A DNA stretch of 64,000 nucleotides from Aldrovandia affinis (GCA_029706075.1 JAINUG010000087.1:2728001-2792000); one strand, 5' to 3'; shown: positions 1 to 11,660, counted from the first letter of the stretch. Program-made: numbers and translations. The notes: generated by a model not told the origin, from the sequence alone.

Positions 1-163
1 GTGTTTGCAGATTTAGAGCTGTGTGCTCAAAACATTTCTCACAGAATCCAGTGGCCATGTCAATCCAAGCCATTAGCAGCTCTCAATCAGCTCTATTGGT
101 CACTATTATAACCCTCAAATCTTCATCTTCACTTGTTTCATCATTGCCATCATGACACCTTCC

Positions 164-838
164 TCATCCACCGCCCTCGTTCATCTCATATCTGTACTCG
201 ACGAGGGTGAAGTTCAGGAGCTGGGCCAGAACCTCTGGGACAACGAACTCCCTCACCCTCTTGTAGCCTATGCCCTCATACAGCCTCTGGGCATCCGTCT
301 GGACCGTCGAGGTGTAAAGGACGACTTGGCGGCAGGCATTCTCCTGAGCGAACTCCAGCACCTTCTGGCAGAAGGCCTTGGCGATGCCCAGGCCCCTGTG
401 GCTCCTCCGCACAGCCAGGCGCTTCAGCTCCATGCACTCCCTGCTCGCATGCATCCTGGAGGGCAAGCAGGCAACGGTACCCACCACCTGGCCCTCGCTC
501 TCCGCCACCCAAAAACAGGCGTCTGTCCTCTCCATGTACACCTCCCGGATGCGGTCCAGGTCTCCCGTACTGCACACCCCGATGTAGCAGGTGAAGGTGT
601 AGGTCACGAGCTGCCAGGCCCCTGCCAGAACGAGGGCGACAGCCAATGCGGACAGTAGCAAGGATCCCGAGGTGGAGAGCAGGGTGCAGAAGATGCAGAT
701 GAGCGTGGTTTGGGTGAGGGGCCGTCTGAGCATGTGTCGGAAGGCGGACGGCACATGCTCGCTCATGGCCAGGGTGAAAGTCTCCTTCACTGCCTCCCTG
801 TCCTTATCCTGGTACCTCCGGATGTGAAACTCAGCCAT
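164..838 (-). CDS. nat8: NAT8/camello-like N-acetyltransferase, intact 224 aa
   Basis: Members of this family are membrane-bound GNAT enzymes of the ER/Golgi that transfer acetyl from acetyl-CoA to cysteine conjugates or protein lysines. Seen here: an N-terminal FHIRRYQDKDR stretch like NAT8, a hydrophobic block at about residues 41-80, then a GNAT domain with CFWVAESEGQVVG (108-120), the acetyl-CoA loop RRSHRGLGIA (about 144-153) and QRLYEGIGYKRV (184-195). The length is normal for the family and the reading frame is unbroken in one exon. The ATG at 838 was chosen because MAEFHIRRY matches the family start and has a strong context (G at -3 and +4). The frame stays open 22 codons upstream, but a 3' splice site lies between (minus-strand TTTTAG ending at 855), so those codons are probably intron. 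Family assignment is confident; ortholog identity and substrate are not. Confidence 0.88.
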   Translation of the reverse strand: MAEFHIRRYQDKDREAVKETFTLAMSEHVPSAFRHMLRRPLTQTTLICIFCTLLSTSGSLLLSALAVALVLAGAWQLVTYTFTCYIGVCSTGDLDRIREVYMERTDACFWVAESEGQVVGTVACLPSRMHASRECMELKRLAVRRSHRGLGIAKAFCQKVLEFAQENACRQVVLYTSTVQTDAQRLYEGIGYKRVREFVVPEVLAQLLNFTLVEYRYEMNEGGG

Positions 839-854
839 GGCTGCGGTGCCGCTC
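839..854 (-). other. Short 5' leader of the acetyltransferase coding exon, bounded by a splice acceptor
   Basis: On the minus strand the sequence CATTACATTTTAG ends at position 855 and is followed by 16 leader bases and then the ATG at 838. The pyrimidine-biased run and AG make a good 3' splice site, implying a separate upstream first exon. Human NAT8 genes likewise have a 5' exon and a single coding exon (family knowledge). Inferred from sequence only. Confidence 0.5.
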
Positions 855-855
855 C

Positions 856-3800
856 TAAAATGTAATGACAACAGGTAGGATGTCATTCTCTGGCACTCCT
901 CCAATTGATCTTAGGTGTCTAAATTTCTCCCAGTTTATCAATATTTCCTTAAGTTATTGTGCAATACATTAGCTGCATTAAAAGCACTGATACACTCTGG
1001 TCATGAAAGGAGAGCAATTGCAGCGTTATGGATGTGACATTTGCACTAAAAATGAGAAACTAAACTTCACTGTGAAAAGCAATTAATATATTGAAGACAA
1101 TGTTACTGATTATCTTTTTTTACACATTGGGAGGATTATTGTCCTTCAAGATGATGCTGTTGAGTCTTGCAGTTTTCAAAACAAAACAAACATCCTTGCG
1201 TTATGGACATGACAGCAATGGACAAGCATTTTTGGGTACGATGAAGTCTGAATTGTGGCATCTATAACTAAAATGTTCAATGTCATTTTGAACATTTAAT
1301 AAAACACTGTATTTTAAGTAGTATGTGAATAGCGGTATGCATATCATAATCATGAGTGTAGTAGTACCATTTATTTTTATTCTATATCAATTCTATTTCG
1401 ATTTTGTCCCCAGGATCCAAGCCTATTTTCCCCAGATTCAAGTTTTACTAAAGAGCGAATTCACCAAGAGGGAATTGCGAAGTTGATCGCTTCGAAATCA
1501 ACTCACAAAAATAATTATGTAAAACAGGTAGTTGCGCAATCGATAGATAATACATGCTGTATGCAATTAGCAACAAGACTACGTTTGACAAACATGTTTT
1601 AACCAAAGCGATCCACAGTTCAGATAAACTAAAGAAAAAAGCACAAGGCATGTCAAAGGAAGACACTGCATGTCAGTTAACTAGAAATTCAGATAAGAGC
1701 ATAGCTCACATAGCTGGACGAAGTATGTTGCAAAATTAACAAATGAATAAAGTCGGGTGCAGTTAATAAAAAGCCCTACCGATTCCAAATGTGAGGCGCG
1801 AACCTGGCGACAATCATGTTACTACGATAAAAAAATCAGGATGCGGAGATAGCCTATGTATATTTAGGAGAATGCCATACATGAAGACATTTTATTCTGC
1901 TAACCGCTAAAGTTACGTCGCCGAACGACAGTTGGAGAGATTTTCATCCATGAGCACAGAATTGTAAATTAAAGGTGTGGAATATGTACGGATGCGTAGT
2001 AAAGTAACTTTATACAGTGGACGCGGTTGCAACTATTACTACCAATGAGACTTGGGTGCACTAGAGAAGCTATAGCTAAACTATCAAATATATGCCAGCA
2101 TTTGAAAGGTGCAATATAATACTATGGGAATTCTATGTATTATGCCGCATCGCACAGCTTAATTAATTACATACAATGATGAGTAGCCTAATTATTTGGC
2201 TAATGGTATTGTTATTATAGCCTATATAGGCTATTATATTATAGGGAAAAATTTGTGAGCAAGACGTGAACGGGGGCGATTTTTTTGTAAAGGGTAGACA
2301 GAACAGTTAGAAAGGGTGACGCGATTTAAAGGTTTGGGGAGTGCCTGCAGTAGGAAACTAACCTTGCCCTGACTTATTTTTGAGATCTTTTTTTTGTTGG
2401 TTGATAGCGCCTTACTTTAGCACAGACGTTTGTGAACTAGTAGATGTATTAACCTAATTTACGCATGATCCCGACTCATACTAAAAGCTAGTGGCAGTCA
2501 GCAAGCTATGGGTGTTTCAGACTCATACATTTGGACTCATATTATGGGATAGCTTCATTTATAAATAGGCATGATTATTTTTTCCCCTCCAGGGGAGCAG
2601 TGTTACTAATCAGCATTTTAGTGGGGGTGAGCAAGAGTGTTTTCTGAGCCGAATTAGATTCCTAAACAAGTTCATCACTGCCCACACCACCACGCAAGTA
2701 GCCTACCTGTATGTCGTATGGATTTGAACTTACATTAGTTAGAATCAACAGGTTTTCATTGTGTAGCCTACATATATGGGTTCGTTTATTATGATCGCGT
2801 CATATTAGCCAGGAAGTTCATGGTCCAGTTTTGAAGCGGCCATAACGGTAACGTCCGTAACGGTGAATAAGGAAATAGACATTGAAGACACAGACTCATT
2901 TTAGACCATATTTGACCTTGATAAAACAGCTTTGCAGAGAAAGTTTTATTCAGATCTCATGTAAAATTTATCTTTTACAGAAACGTTTCCTTAAAACGTT
3001 AGGGACGTGACATTGTCTGCCCCAGTCAGGACCCTATATTTATATGGCTAATCAATAATATACTTTAGTTAGATTCCTCGAGATTCTTTCCAGGTGGTAT
3101 TATCAATATTTAAACAACTTAAGAGAACAAGCATGAGTAATAGCTACACAAATTCTGTAAACCATTTCCTAAAGTAATGAAAATTGGCAGCCTTGAAATC
3201 CCCTATTTTTGTTGTCTCTCAATAATGGATTAAATAACACGTATTTTATGGAATAAATTGATCAAAGTATAGCAGTTCGTCAAAATAGACACCTTAACGG
3301 TAAATATGAAAATAAGTTTAATTGGAAAATAAGTAACTTTATATTTTGACGTGCAGGTTGACATTACTATGGAATTGCCCCAGAATAAATTCAACATTTG
3401 CAAATGCATTCCTATACATAGGGCTTTCTGATTATAACTACACAATGCCTGCATGAATTGAAGCTGGAACATTTGAGGTTATCAGTCGGTTATTACACCA
3501 AACTGCAACCAAGGTACACATGCAGAACCATGGCAATATGCTGGGACCTCTGCACTGCTGTAAACCACATTGGATATCCTGCCACAGGAGTTTAACAGGA
3601 TATTCGTTTCTTTAAATCGATTTTTTTGTATGTACAATATAATAAATCACTGTTTTTTTGTCATAAAGCTATTTAATACAAGTATTTAGTATTTAATATA
3701 AGTATTACTGAGTGGAACTCACGAACAGGTATTTTAGATCACTATGATTTCAAATCTTTGGCAATACGTCGCAGTAATATTGGTTAAAAACGTCGGTCCC

Positions 3801-4432
3801 ACTTTTCCTTTGATTCTGGGACAGCTTTATGGGTGTGCATATTTAGCTGTCATTATAACTAACGGTAGTTGGCCTACACAAACGCGCAAGTTAATATAAA
3901 CCCTTTATCATATTCTTACACAAGCCTACAATTTCTTATTTTGTGGTGGCTGTTTCATTCTCCAGTACCTTTAGCATGTGTAGATCAAGATGGTCAGATA
4001 TCATGATTAAGCTCAAATGTATCAGGACACAATATCTGGACTTCCACCTGCCGTGAGGTTGCGGGGACCATGATCTTACCGTAGTAGTATCAGAATCCGT
4101 TATGGATCCGTTCTTTAGACCACACTGATTAACGTTAGAACGGTTTAGTCTCGATGTTAACAGTTGCCAACGTATTTTAGTTCGCTAAAAATAAACAAAT
4201 AAATTACTATATATGCTATAATTGCTAGCTCGCTCGAAAATAAACTAACTAACGTTACCTTACATAAGACCGGAGATTATAGCTATCTAGATAACTGAAG
4301 ATGGAGTTGGCTAGCTAAATAACAACAAACAAGCGACCTCTCTCACGCTAGCTTGCTTAGGCTCAGTAACTGTACTTTGAATAAATACAACTTCCTATAT
4401 TATTTCGCTAGAATGGTTACGTAGCTACTTAC
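856..4432. other. AT-rich stretch without a recognisable gene, probably intron of the acetyltransferase
   Basis: No ORF here resembles a known protein and the short frames lack codon structure. The sequence is A+T rich with simple runs. If the candidate first exon is real, this is intron 1 on the minus strand. I see no clear transposon termini. Confidence 0.4.
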
Positions 4433-4480
4433 CATGTCATTCGTTACTGTATAATAAATCCGCTTACTTCCGGTGACCAA
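4433..4480 (-). promoter_or_regulatory. Candidate promoter and first exon for the minus-strand acetyltransferase
   Basis: On the minus strand an ETS/GABP-type site CCGGAAGT (4473-4466) is followed about 35 bases later by GACATG|GTAAGTAG, a consensus 5' splice site with the exon ending at 4433. Joined to the acceptor at 855, the upstream ATG in GAATGACATG would be in frame and add eight residues before MAEF, though its context is weak. This would give a ~3.6 kb first intron. Alternative: a chance donor, or the first exon of an unrelated minus-strand transcript. Confidence 0.35.
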
Positions 4481-4499
4481 CGGCTGTTAAAAAAAATCA

Positions 4500-6570
4500 A
4501 AATAAAAGCCTGAAATGCTGCTTACAAATAATTGTTTTGTATTATCTAACAAAATTATTGGGATCAGTACATAGGATCATCCTACAATCACAACATGATC
4601 TGGTAATTAAACATGTTTGTAAGATAAATGTAGTCAGTTTAGCAAACCTTTTCATGCTACTGCCATATTTGCCTCTGTGAGTCCTCCTAAAGCAAACAAG
4701 TTGAGTGAAATAGATTGCTCTGAATGTCTAGTTCCTAAATCAGTTGAATTTTAGATCTCAGTTTCACCCTACCAATTGTTGCTTGATTTTAAGTGCCACC
4801 AATGCAGCAAAAATTTGGGTAATTTTAATATTAAGCAAAATAAATGTTTGTCCCCCCTTAAAAGCACAGGATTCTAACTTACTGGGATGAAACTGATTTC
4901 TATAGAAAATCCCTGTAAGTTTACAGGTTATATGGTTCACATAAATAGTATAATAAACATCCATATATATTATATTTATATATAAGTACTATAACAGATA
5001 AGAAGTAAATAAGTAAGTATATCATCCTGCTGTATTCTACTACAGTGTACACTGGCAAATCTGTGTCAGTCCCCCTCATATAAATCAAACTGCCCCTAAA
5101 ACCAAGTCATTACAAAAAGAAACAATATAATTTATTTTGTAAATAACATTTTGGCTATTTGTGATCTTGGATTACTAGAGCCATCCATCTCTTCTGAACT
5201 TCCTGAACTCTGAACATCCCTCATTGACCCCTAGAAGTGCTCCAAGCCAAGCCCACCAGCTGTATGCCATACAATATTACACAACACACTAGCAAATGTT
5301 AACCTGGAATACTGTGTTAACTTGCCATATGTATAAATTATATATATGTGATACATACACTAGCTAGCTATAATATTGGTACAGATACACAGCAGATTTG
5401 TGAGAAAATACATTTAAAAGTTTTGGGATTTTTTTATATATGGATTTAAATATATATATTGTGTTTATGTTTTCTTTAGAGTTTAGAGTTTCAAAAGCCA
5501 TTAAAATAGCAGACCGATTTGTATTTCTGGTGAGCAAGATCTGCCAGTGACATTTACATTTACAGCATTTAACAGAATCTCTGCACAGGATGATATATGA
5601 ATATGAATATATGCTTTGTTTACTACAGTCACAGCATCTTATTTCCATCAATTCATTTAATTTCATTATATCATTATTGCTTCCCCGTTACCCCTTGAGA
5701 AATCCTTTGTCTCTTGTTTCTAGTTTACTTTTTTTTCCAGTAGTGTTAGTTTTAAATAAATCAAATAAAGCTGAAGATACAACGCACTAGTCCAGAGTTC
5801 TGTGCTTCAGCGCGGCAGCCCATTATCCTATGTCCGTCTAGCTTGCTTAAAATATTAACGCTTTTTTCTGTCCTTGTTTTATTTTATTTGTGGTACTTGC
5901 ACATACCACAAGAGGGCGCTATGAACTCAGTTTTCATTTTGTAAAAGCTAGATTTTCTGGCTAATTTTCATCAAAAGAGAGCCGACAACTGTCTCGCAAC
6001 ACAACTACTTGCTAACGTGGAGTTCTTTAGAACATAATCTTTCATTCAGAATTTTCATGAGTAGCCTACGAATATTACCTTACAATTTCGAAGATATTTG
6101 AAAATATATGCAAATATAATATATATTCAACATCTGGAATCTCGATATAAGTTTTGTTGTTTAGGAGTATTAATTACCCATCGAACTGGTTTAGGTCTCC
6201 AGAGGAGTAGCTCCGTCTTCCCGCTGTGCACAAACAGTGCTGTAGTAATTTGAAATGTATGTATTTATTTTGTATTTGTCAAGGACATAGCAAAAGTACA
6301 TTGTAACAATGTTAAAAACAAGCATAAGATTCGTTGCTTTAAGTTGCAAAGGCTATAGGGCTATTTCCAACATCTGTCCCCAATAAAATACAGAAAAATG
6401 CATCAAAGTATGCATAAAAAATCTATAAAACACAATGCATATTACTGTGCTAAAATACAGTTACTAATACATGGTATCGTAATCTCACACCGCGAGTTCC
6501 TCTTTCAGCTTCCTGTTCATACAGAACACACAGACCTTCAGCAGCAGCACTCTTTCTATAAACTCCACAG
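4500..6570. other. Non-coding AT-rich interval
   Basis: Contains TA-rich tracts around 4960-4990 and 5330-5460 and no supported exon. One CTCF-like motif is listed separately. Nothing else recognisable. Confidence 0.4.
5906..5919 (+). promoter_or_regulatory. CTCF-like motif (one mismatch)
   Basis: CCACAAGAGGGCGC matches the vertebrate CTCF core CCASYAGRKGGCRS at all but one position. It lies in open AT-rich DNA between the acetyltransferase and the repeat block before the lectin. Motif match only. Confidence 0.25.
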
Positions 6571-6575
6571 AAGGA

Positions 6576-6644
6576 GTCAGAGAAGACATGAGACCATGGG
6601 TGGCTGTTTAGTGAAGGGAGTGTGGAAATACTCAAATAATTTCT
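6576..6644 (+). repeat. 69-bp segment duplicated from near the lectin 3' end
   Basis: This segment, beginning GTCAGAGAAGACATGAGACC, is identical except for one base to 19295-19363, which lies after the lectin stop codon and just before an AATAAA. Flanking DNA differs. It is read as a relic of an upstream lectin gene copy or terminal exon. A small repeat family is the alternative. Confidence 0.6.
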
Positions 6645-6931
6645 GGTACAGATTCAGGGTTCCCAGAGAGCAATGAGTGATTACAGAGCTGCAAAACCTC
6701 TCAGTGAAGAGGCTGTCTCACCTAAACACACACGGCGATAACACAGATAAGATCGCCAACATAGATGTAGTTTCTTCTCACATGGCACATTAGCATGCTC
6801 TACAGTTATGAGAGATGGCCAAGTTATCCATAATTTTACAAATCCACAAACAGAAAAAAAAGTATATACAGTGCCATTCAAAAGTTTGAGTATACCTTCC
6901 ATCTGGATTATGTCTAATCGGGCACTCCTTC

Positions 6932-7156
6932 ATTCTTCAGCAAGATAATGACCCCAAACACACCTTGAAGTTGTGCAAGAACTATCTGGTGAAGGAGGAA
7001 CGTGAAGCACAACTAAAACTAATGACCTGGCCTGCCCAGTGTCCAGACCTCAATCCCATAGAACTTGTGTGGGACAAACTGGACAGAAGAGGCAAAGCAA
7101 AGCAACCCAAAAGTGTGTCTGGGAATTGCTGCAGGAGAGCTGGAAAGACATGTCAT
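6932..7156 (+). pseudogene. Tc1-type transposase 3' fragment
   Basis: Translation gives QQDNDPKHT (second catalytic Asp context), then KLCKNYLVKEE and WPAQCPDLNPIELVWDKLD, which carries the catalytic Glu of a DD34E transposase. The N-terminal HTH region and the first Asp are absent. The fragment ends at the IS630-like insertion. Beyond that insertion, VFVNTFETILQKVQ (10150-10200) is a plausible last piece of the same protein. Dead. Confidence 0.75.
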
Positions 7157-7541
7157 TACAGTTTTTCTCCATTGTATACACACAGAAAATTGAACTATGC
7201 ACACAATTCTGAAAACTTGCTCATGTATCAACAACAAGACTCCAGACTGCTAAACTCTAAGCACAATTCCATTGTTTTCACTCAAATAGCAATTCTAAAT
7301 CAGATGTTTGCAAAACTCTAAGCACAATTCCATTCTTTTCACTCAAATAGAAATTCTAAATCACATATTTGCAAAAGTCTAACCACAATTCTCATCATTT
7401 AGCACACTTCGTTCACCTGGAAAACACTGGCCTTCAAAATGCCACATCCTAATTATCAATTGGTTTCACTCACTTCTCACCTGTTCAAACTCAATTGATA
7501 AAACACTTCAATCATGTGTCAGAGCATAAAAGAGGCCTCAG

Positions 7542-9330
7542 GTGACCTCTACTATGTTGGGGGAAAAAATGGAGCAGGATGGAGAACAGGGAGGAAGAGG
7601 AAGAGTGAGAGGAAGAGGAAGAGTGAGAGCAAGAGGAGGAGGAGGAGGAGGAGGAGGAAGAGTAGGAAGAGGAACGGGAAGGCGAGCCAATATTTCTAAT
7701 GAAATCTGTGCAACTTTGGTTGACCATGTACTCAATCATGACCTAACAATGACTGGAGCTGGGCAGCAAGTCCAGACAAATTTGAGCTGCTTCACGGTAG
7801 CCTCAGTTATCTGGGAATTTAGAGATGAGAATAGGTAAGTAATCACTTCAGTAGTCTTCTATACTCTCTACAGTAATTACAGTAATGTAACTTTATGGTT
7901 TCCATGGATATCTACAGTGCTTGGAGAAATATATAGTGTAATGTTGTTTTGTCTTACATTTATGAAATATGTGTAGCCTATACTGTATATACTTTTCACA
8001 AAATAGAAAGATGACCAGCAAGAGGTGGCAGAGGCCGGAAATGTACAGATGAGCAAGAGACCACCATAATCAACATGGTGTTGGCTAATAATGCCATTAC
8101 ACTGAGGGAAATTACAAAGACAGAGTCATACAAGACAATGTCCTCTTCCCAAACATTGACCAGGTCAGCCTGTCCACAATAGATTGTGTCCTGAAGAAAC
8201 ACCAGCTTAGAATGAAACAGATATATCGCGTACCGTTTGAGTGCAACGCTGACAGAGTGAAGGAGCTACGTTACCAATATGTGCAAGTGAGTACAGCAGG
8301 CTACTGTAACTGACCACATCCTTTCAGTACTCTGTATAGACATGTCACTATTCACCTCAGTGTTCCTGTATGTAGACCTATAGCTGGTCCTGTATGTAGG
8401 CCTATAGCTGGATATATATGCATATTATTATCTTCGTAGCTAGCTGGCTATATAATTCATATATTATGTTCGTAGCTAGCCAGCTAGCTAGTTTTACAGC
8501 TGAGCAAGCAATTGTTATTCGTAGCTAGCCACCTTCCATATATTATATTCGTAGCTAGCCAGCTAACTTAACTGTACAGCTGAACAGACAATGCATATTG
8601 CTATCTTCGTAGCTAGCTGGCTATAGAATTATAATATAATTATATATTATAATTCATATATTATGTTTGTAGCAAGGCAGCTAACTTAGCTGTACAGCTT
8701 ATTCGTAGCTAAATGACATCACCCGGACACATTCTTCCGGGTTTTCTCACTCCAGGAAGGCGAGCTCGTCATGTTGGCATAGCAACTACAGTCCAAAATT
8801 CAGATGACATCACCCGATGACATCACCCGGACACATCTTGGCAAGCGGACACATTCTGGCGTGACACAGCCATTGGTCACCGTGGGGTCATCCATCACCA
8901 TGCCCAACTTGGTCCCTACAACACTGCCCATCTGCTAACCTTCCTTGATGCACTCAACAATATCTTCATCCCCCCACACGAAGAGGGACCAGAGCAGCCC
9001 AACTACATTGTAATTTGGGATAATGTAAGTTTCCACTGGGCTGCTCTGGTCCACAACTGGTTCGCTAACAACCCACATTTTTCAGTTCTCTACCTCTCAC
9101 CATAATCCCCATTTCTAAATCCGATATGAGAATTATTTTCAGCATGGCGGTGGAAGGTATATGACCGCAAACCCCACAAGCATGTGGCCCTACTCCAGGC
9201 AATAGAGGAGGCGTGTGACGACATCCACGCAGACGCATGCCAGGGGTGGATCCGCCACACCAGGCGCTTTTCCCCGCTGCTTGGCCAGCGAGAACATTGC
9301 ATGCGATGTAGATGAGGTCCTCTGGCAATT
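7542..9330 (+). pseudogene. Disrupted IS630-like transposase
   Basis: An Arg/Gly-rich N-terminus (RGRGRVRARGGG) leads to ANISNEICATLVDHVLNHD and FTVASVIWEFRDENR, a helix-turn-helix segment typical of teleost IS630-like transposases. Further blocks in order are QLRMKQIYRVPFE plus RVKELRYQYVQ (about 8205-8288), HHHAQLGPYNTAHLLTFLDALN, VIWDNVSFHWAALVHNWF (second Asp), FLNPI-stop-E (about 9114) and AWRWKVYDRKPHKH. A stop replaces a residue at the expected catalytic Glu motif, a frameshift falls near 9268, and the block expected to hold the first catalytic Asp is missing, replaced by repeats at about 8290-8840. Earlier stops are also present. Inactive. Confidence 0.75.
8360..8712. repeat. Degenerate tandem repeat of TTCGTAGCTAGC-type units
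   Basis: The motif TTCGTAGCTAGC plus CAGCTA recurs at about 8433, 8468, 8518, 8548, 8607 and, decayed, at 8698, separated by AT-rich spacers with ATATTAT. A 24-bp duplication (GTATGTAGACCTATAGCTGG) precedes it. The array sits exactly where the transposase should encode its first catalytic Asp. Confidence 0.6.
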
Positions 9331-10218
9331 TTTTTTTTGCTGTCAGTTCAGTAAGCTGAACATTTTACTGTATTTTACAGTAACAAATAAATATTTGCTT
9401 TGTTACCTTTTTGTATTTGTGCACTGATTTCATCATCACATCCCCAGAAAGACAGTCTAAACATTTTCTCATTGTAGTGTTTGTCATTTTACTTATCAGT
9501 GCAATTACTGTATGAGTTTTCCCAAAATAGGTAACATTTGTGTATTCTCAGAACTCTAACAATGTTGCAGCATCAACTATACGTTTACAGTATGACTCTG
9601 GGAAGCAGGGTTGTGAGTTTAGCCCAATTGGAGCTCATTGGATAGACAAATGTGCATTGTATCCTATTCTGATACAATGATTGTGTCAATGCAATATTTA
9701 TATGATATATTCACAGTATTGTATTACAATAGGCAACATTCTTTATACTGTACCATAAAATTGCAACCTATTTTGTGACAAATAAAACCCAAAACCTTAA
9801 AAAAGGAGAAAAAGGAAACAATTTCTACACAATTGTATACATTTGAATATGTAACATGGCCTCATAATATATATTGTAGTATTTTGATGGTAGTGTTTTA
9901 AATTGATCACACCGGTGTTTAATTGATGATCTGTAAGAGATATTCCTATAATAGCTGTCTGTATAATTTTGGTGGAAAGAATCAGTTTTGAGAAAAGAGA
10001 ACATGGTTTTGAGTGTAGTGTTTCATTTTGCAAGAGATTTGTGGAGTTTTGCTAAAATGGTTAACTCTTTTCAGTTTTGTGTTTAGAATTTTGAGAAATT
10101 GAGCTATAGTTTCAGGAAACGTGTTTAAACGATTGGGAAAAACTGTAACTTGTGTTTGTGAACACCTTCGAAACTATTTTACAGAAGGTGCAATAGGTGC
10201 ACTATTGACTGGCACTGG

Positions 10219-10304
10219 ACAGAGAGAGAGAGAGAGAGGGAAAGAGAGGGAGAGAAGGAGAGAGAGAGAGATAATGAGATAGAGAGACAGAAAGAGACAG
10301 AGAG

Positions 10305-10352
<48 letters not shown>

Positions 10353-10444
10353 ACAGAGAGAGAGAGAGAAAAAAAGAGACAGAGAGAGAGAAAAAGAGAC
10401 AGAGAGAGAGAGAGACAGAGATAGAGAGAGAGAGATAGACAGAA

Positions 10445-10477
<33 letters not shown>

Positions 10478-10573
10478 CAGAGAGACAGAAAGAGACAGAG
10501 AGAATGAGAGAATGAGAGAGAAAGAGAGAGAGAGAGAGAATGAGACAGAGAGAGAGAGAGAAAAAGAGAGAGG

Positions 10574-10614
<41 letters not shown>

Positions 10615-10692
10615 CAAAGATAGAGAGAGAGAGCGAGAGAGAGAGAGAAAGAGAGAGATAGAGACAGAGATAGACAGAGAGAATGAGAGAAT
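10219..10692. repeat. (GA)n microsatellite with interruptions
   Basis: About 470 bp of almost pure purine GAGA with occasional C, T and AAAA interruptions. Long open frames on both strands (Ser/Leu or Arg/Glu repeats) are artefacts of the simple repeat. Confidence 0.95.
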
Positions 10693-10898
10693 GAACCGGC
10701 TCGGGTCCGCCGTGAAGCACATAAGGGAGTCTCCAGAACATGGGTGGGGCGAATTCCATCTCGAAGGAAGCAGAGTTCGCTGCCCTCTGAGAATTAGCTT
10801 GCCTTGTATTGACGAGCGGCAGACTCATGTGAGGGAGGGCAAATCTAAATAAATAGAGGGTATAATTGGCTGCTAAATTGTGGAATAAATCGAACCCT
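10693..10898 (+). mobile_element. tRNA-related SINE body fragment
   Basis: This is the inverted counterpart of the SINE at 11240-11597. It contains GGTCCGCCGTGAAGCAC and AATAGAGGGTATAATTGGC, the reverse complements of blocks in that copy. The tRNA-like head is missing. Confidence 0.6.
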
Positions 10899-11084
10899 CT
10901 ACCAAAAATCACATAAGAGCTCAGAGCCCTTGAATCCTATGGCAGGCCCCTCTCTGTGCTCTTCAGTGCTGGTGTATCACACTCTGTGGGCCTTTACATC
11001 ATATGACACTTATTATGGTGTTATCAGCATATTAGTTCCTTGTTAGTCTCTCATGTTCACTTCAGTTTGAACTTCTTCTTTTTT

Positions 11085-11207
11085 TTTAATTATACTTTCT
11101 ATTTATCTCAATTCACCCTCCCCCACGAGTCCGCCGCCTGTCCTCCGGGTAATGAGACAATTTTTGAGCGTCGAACGTTGTAACCGCTAGACCACCCAGG
11201 AGGCCCA
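11085..11207 (-). mobile_element. tRNA-derived SINE, truncated
   Basis: On the minus strand it starts CCTCCTGGGTGGTCTAGCGG and continues with GGTTACAACG, a tRNA(Glu)-like A-box head, followed by a body ending in GGGTGAATTGAGATAAATAG. A second copy lies in the duplicated flank at about 20276-20379. Confidence 0.6.
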
Positions 11208-11239
11208 CGCCAGCTTTTTAAAAATGTTATGTATTTTGT

Positions 11240-11597
11240 TTCAGATTTTTTCACGTTTTTCTCCTAATTTAGTAACCAATTACACCCTCTATTTATTTAG
11301 ATTTACCCTCCACACACAAGTCCGCCGCTCGTCTCTACGAGGCAAGCCAATTTTCCAATGGCAGCAAACTCTGCTTCCTTTGAGACGGAATTCAGCCCCA
11401 CCCACGTTCTGGAGACTCCCTTACGTGCTTCACGGCGGACCCGAGCCGGCTCACCCTCCCCCTGGGGCGGACAGCCAAACCCCCGATCGGGGCTGACGAC
11501 CAGGGCCAGTCTGGTAGAGATTCGTTTCGAACTGCGTCCCTGACAGGCAGCACACACTAAGATACGGTGCGTTAAACCGCTACGTTATCTGCCGCCC
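11240..11597 (-). mobile_element. tRNA-derived SINE (same superfamily as the copy at 32.0 kb)
   Basis: The minus-strand head GGGCGGCAGATAACGTAGCG is tRNA-like, with a body that includes the motif CCCTCCCCCTGGGGCGGACA (plus strand) shared with copies at 21.6 and 32.2 kb. The 3' part reads TTTCTCCTAATTTAGTAACC in plus orientation. The frame at 11224-11496 across it is not a gene. Confidence 0.65.
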
Positions 11598-11660
11598 CTT
11601 GCAGTGACTTCTGAGTGCATCGAAAAGACATCTGCTGAAAAAGTAAACGGGTCAAATATA

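Larger units (their letters stand above)
7157..10148 (+). mobile_element. IS630/Tc1-superfamily transposon nested in the Tc1 derivative
   Basis: The ends are TACAGTTTTTC (7157-7167) and GAAAAACTGTA (10138-10148), perfect 11-bp inverted repeats that begin and end in the expected TA. Inside is a disrupted transposase (see separate entry), followed by a long AT-rich 3' region (9340-10130) without coding capacity. A ~60-bp direct repeat (CTAAGCACAATTCCAT...) occurs at 7256 and 7317 in the 5' subterminal region. Total length about 2990 bp. Confidence 0.7.
6869..10218 (+). mobile_element. Tc1/mariner derivative, internally deleted and interrupted by a second transposon
   Basis: The left end CAGTGCCATTCAAAAGTTTG follows a TA at 6867-6868 and matches Tc1-family termini. 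The right end TTGACTGGCACTG (to 10218) is its degraded inverted copy. The terminus passes directly into the 3' half of a transposase gene, so the DNA-binding half was lost by internal deletion. At 7157-10148 a ~3 kb IS630-like element is inserted. Without the insert this is a ~358-bp element. Right-end assignment is moderately sure. Confidence 0.6.

Noticed and set aside
10174..10912. Long Ser/Leu frames as coding
   Set aside because: They are translations of (GA)n/(CT)n repeat. The same applies to frames at 38834-39328 and 44557-45029.
11224..11496. Frame TLYLFRFTLHTQ... as a gene, because it recurs at 20.5 kb
   Set aside because: Recurrence reflects the duplicated flank and a SINE; the frame runs through the SINE tRNA-like and body parts.
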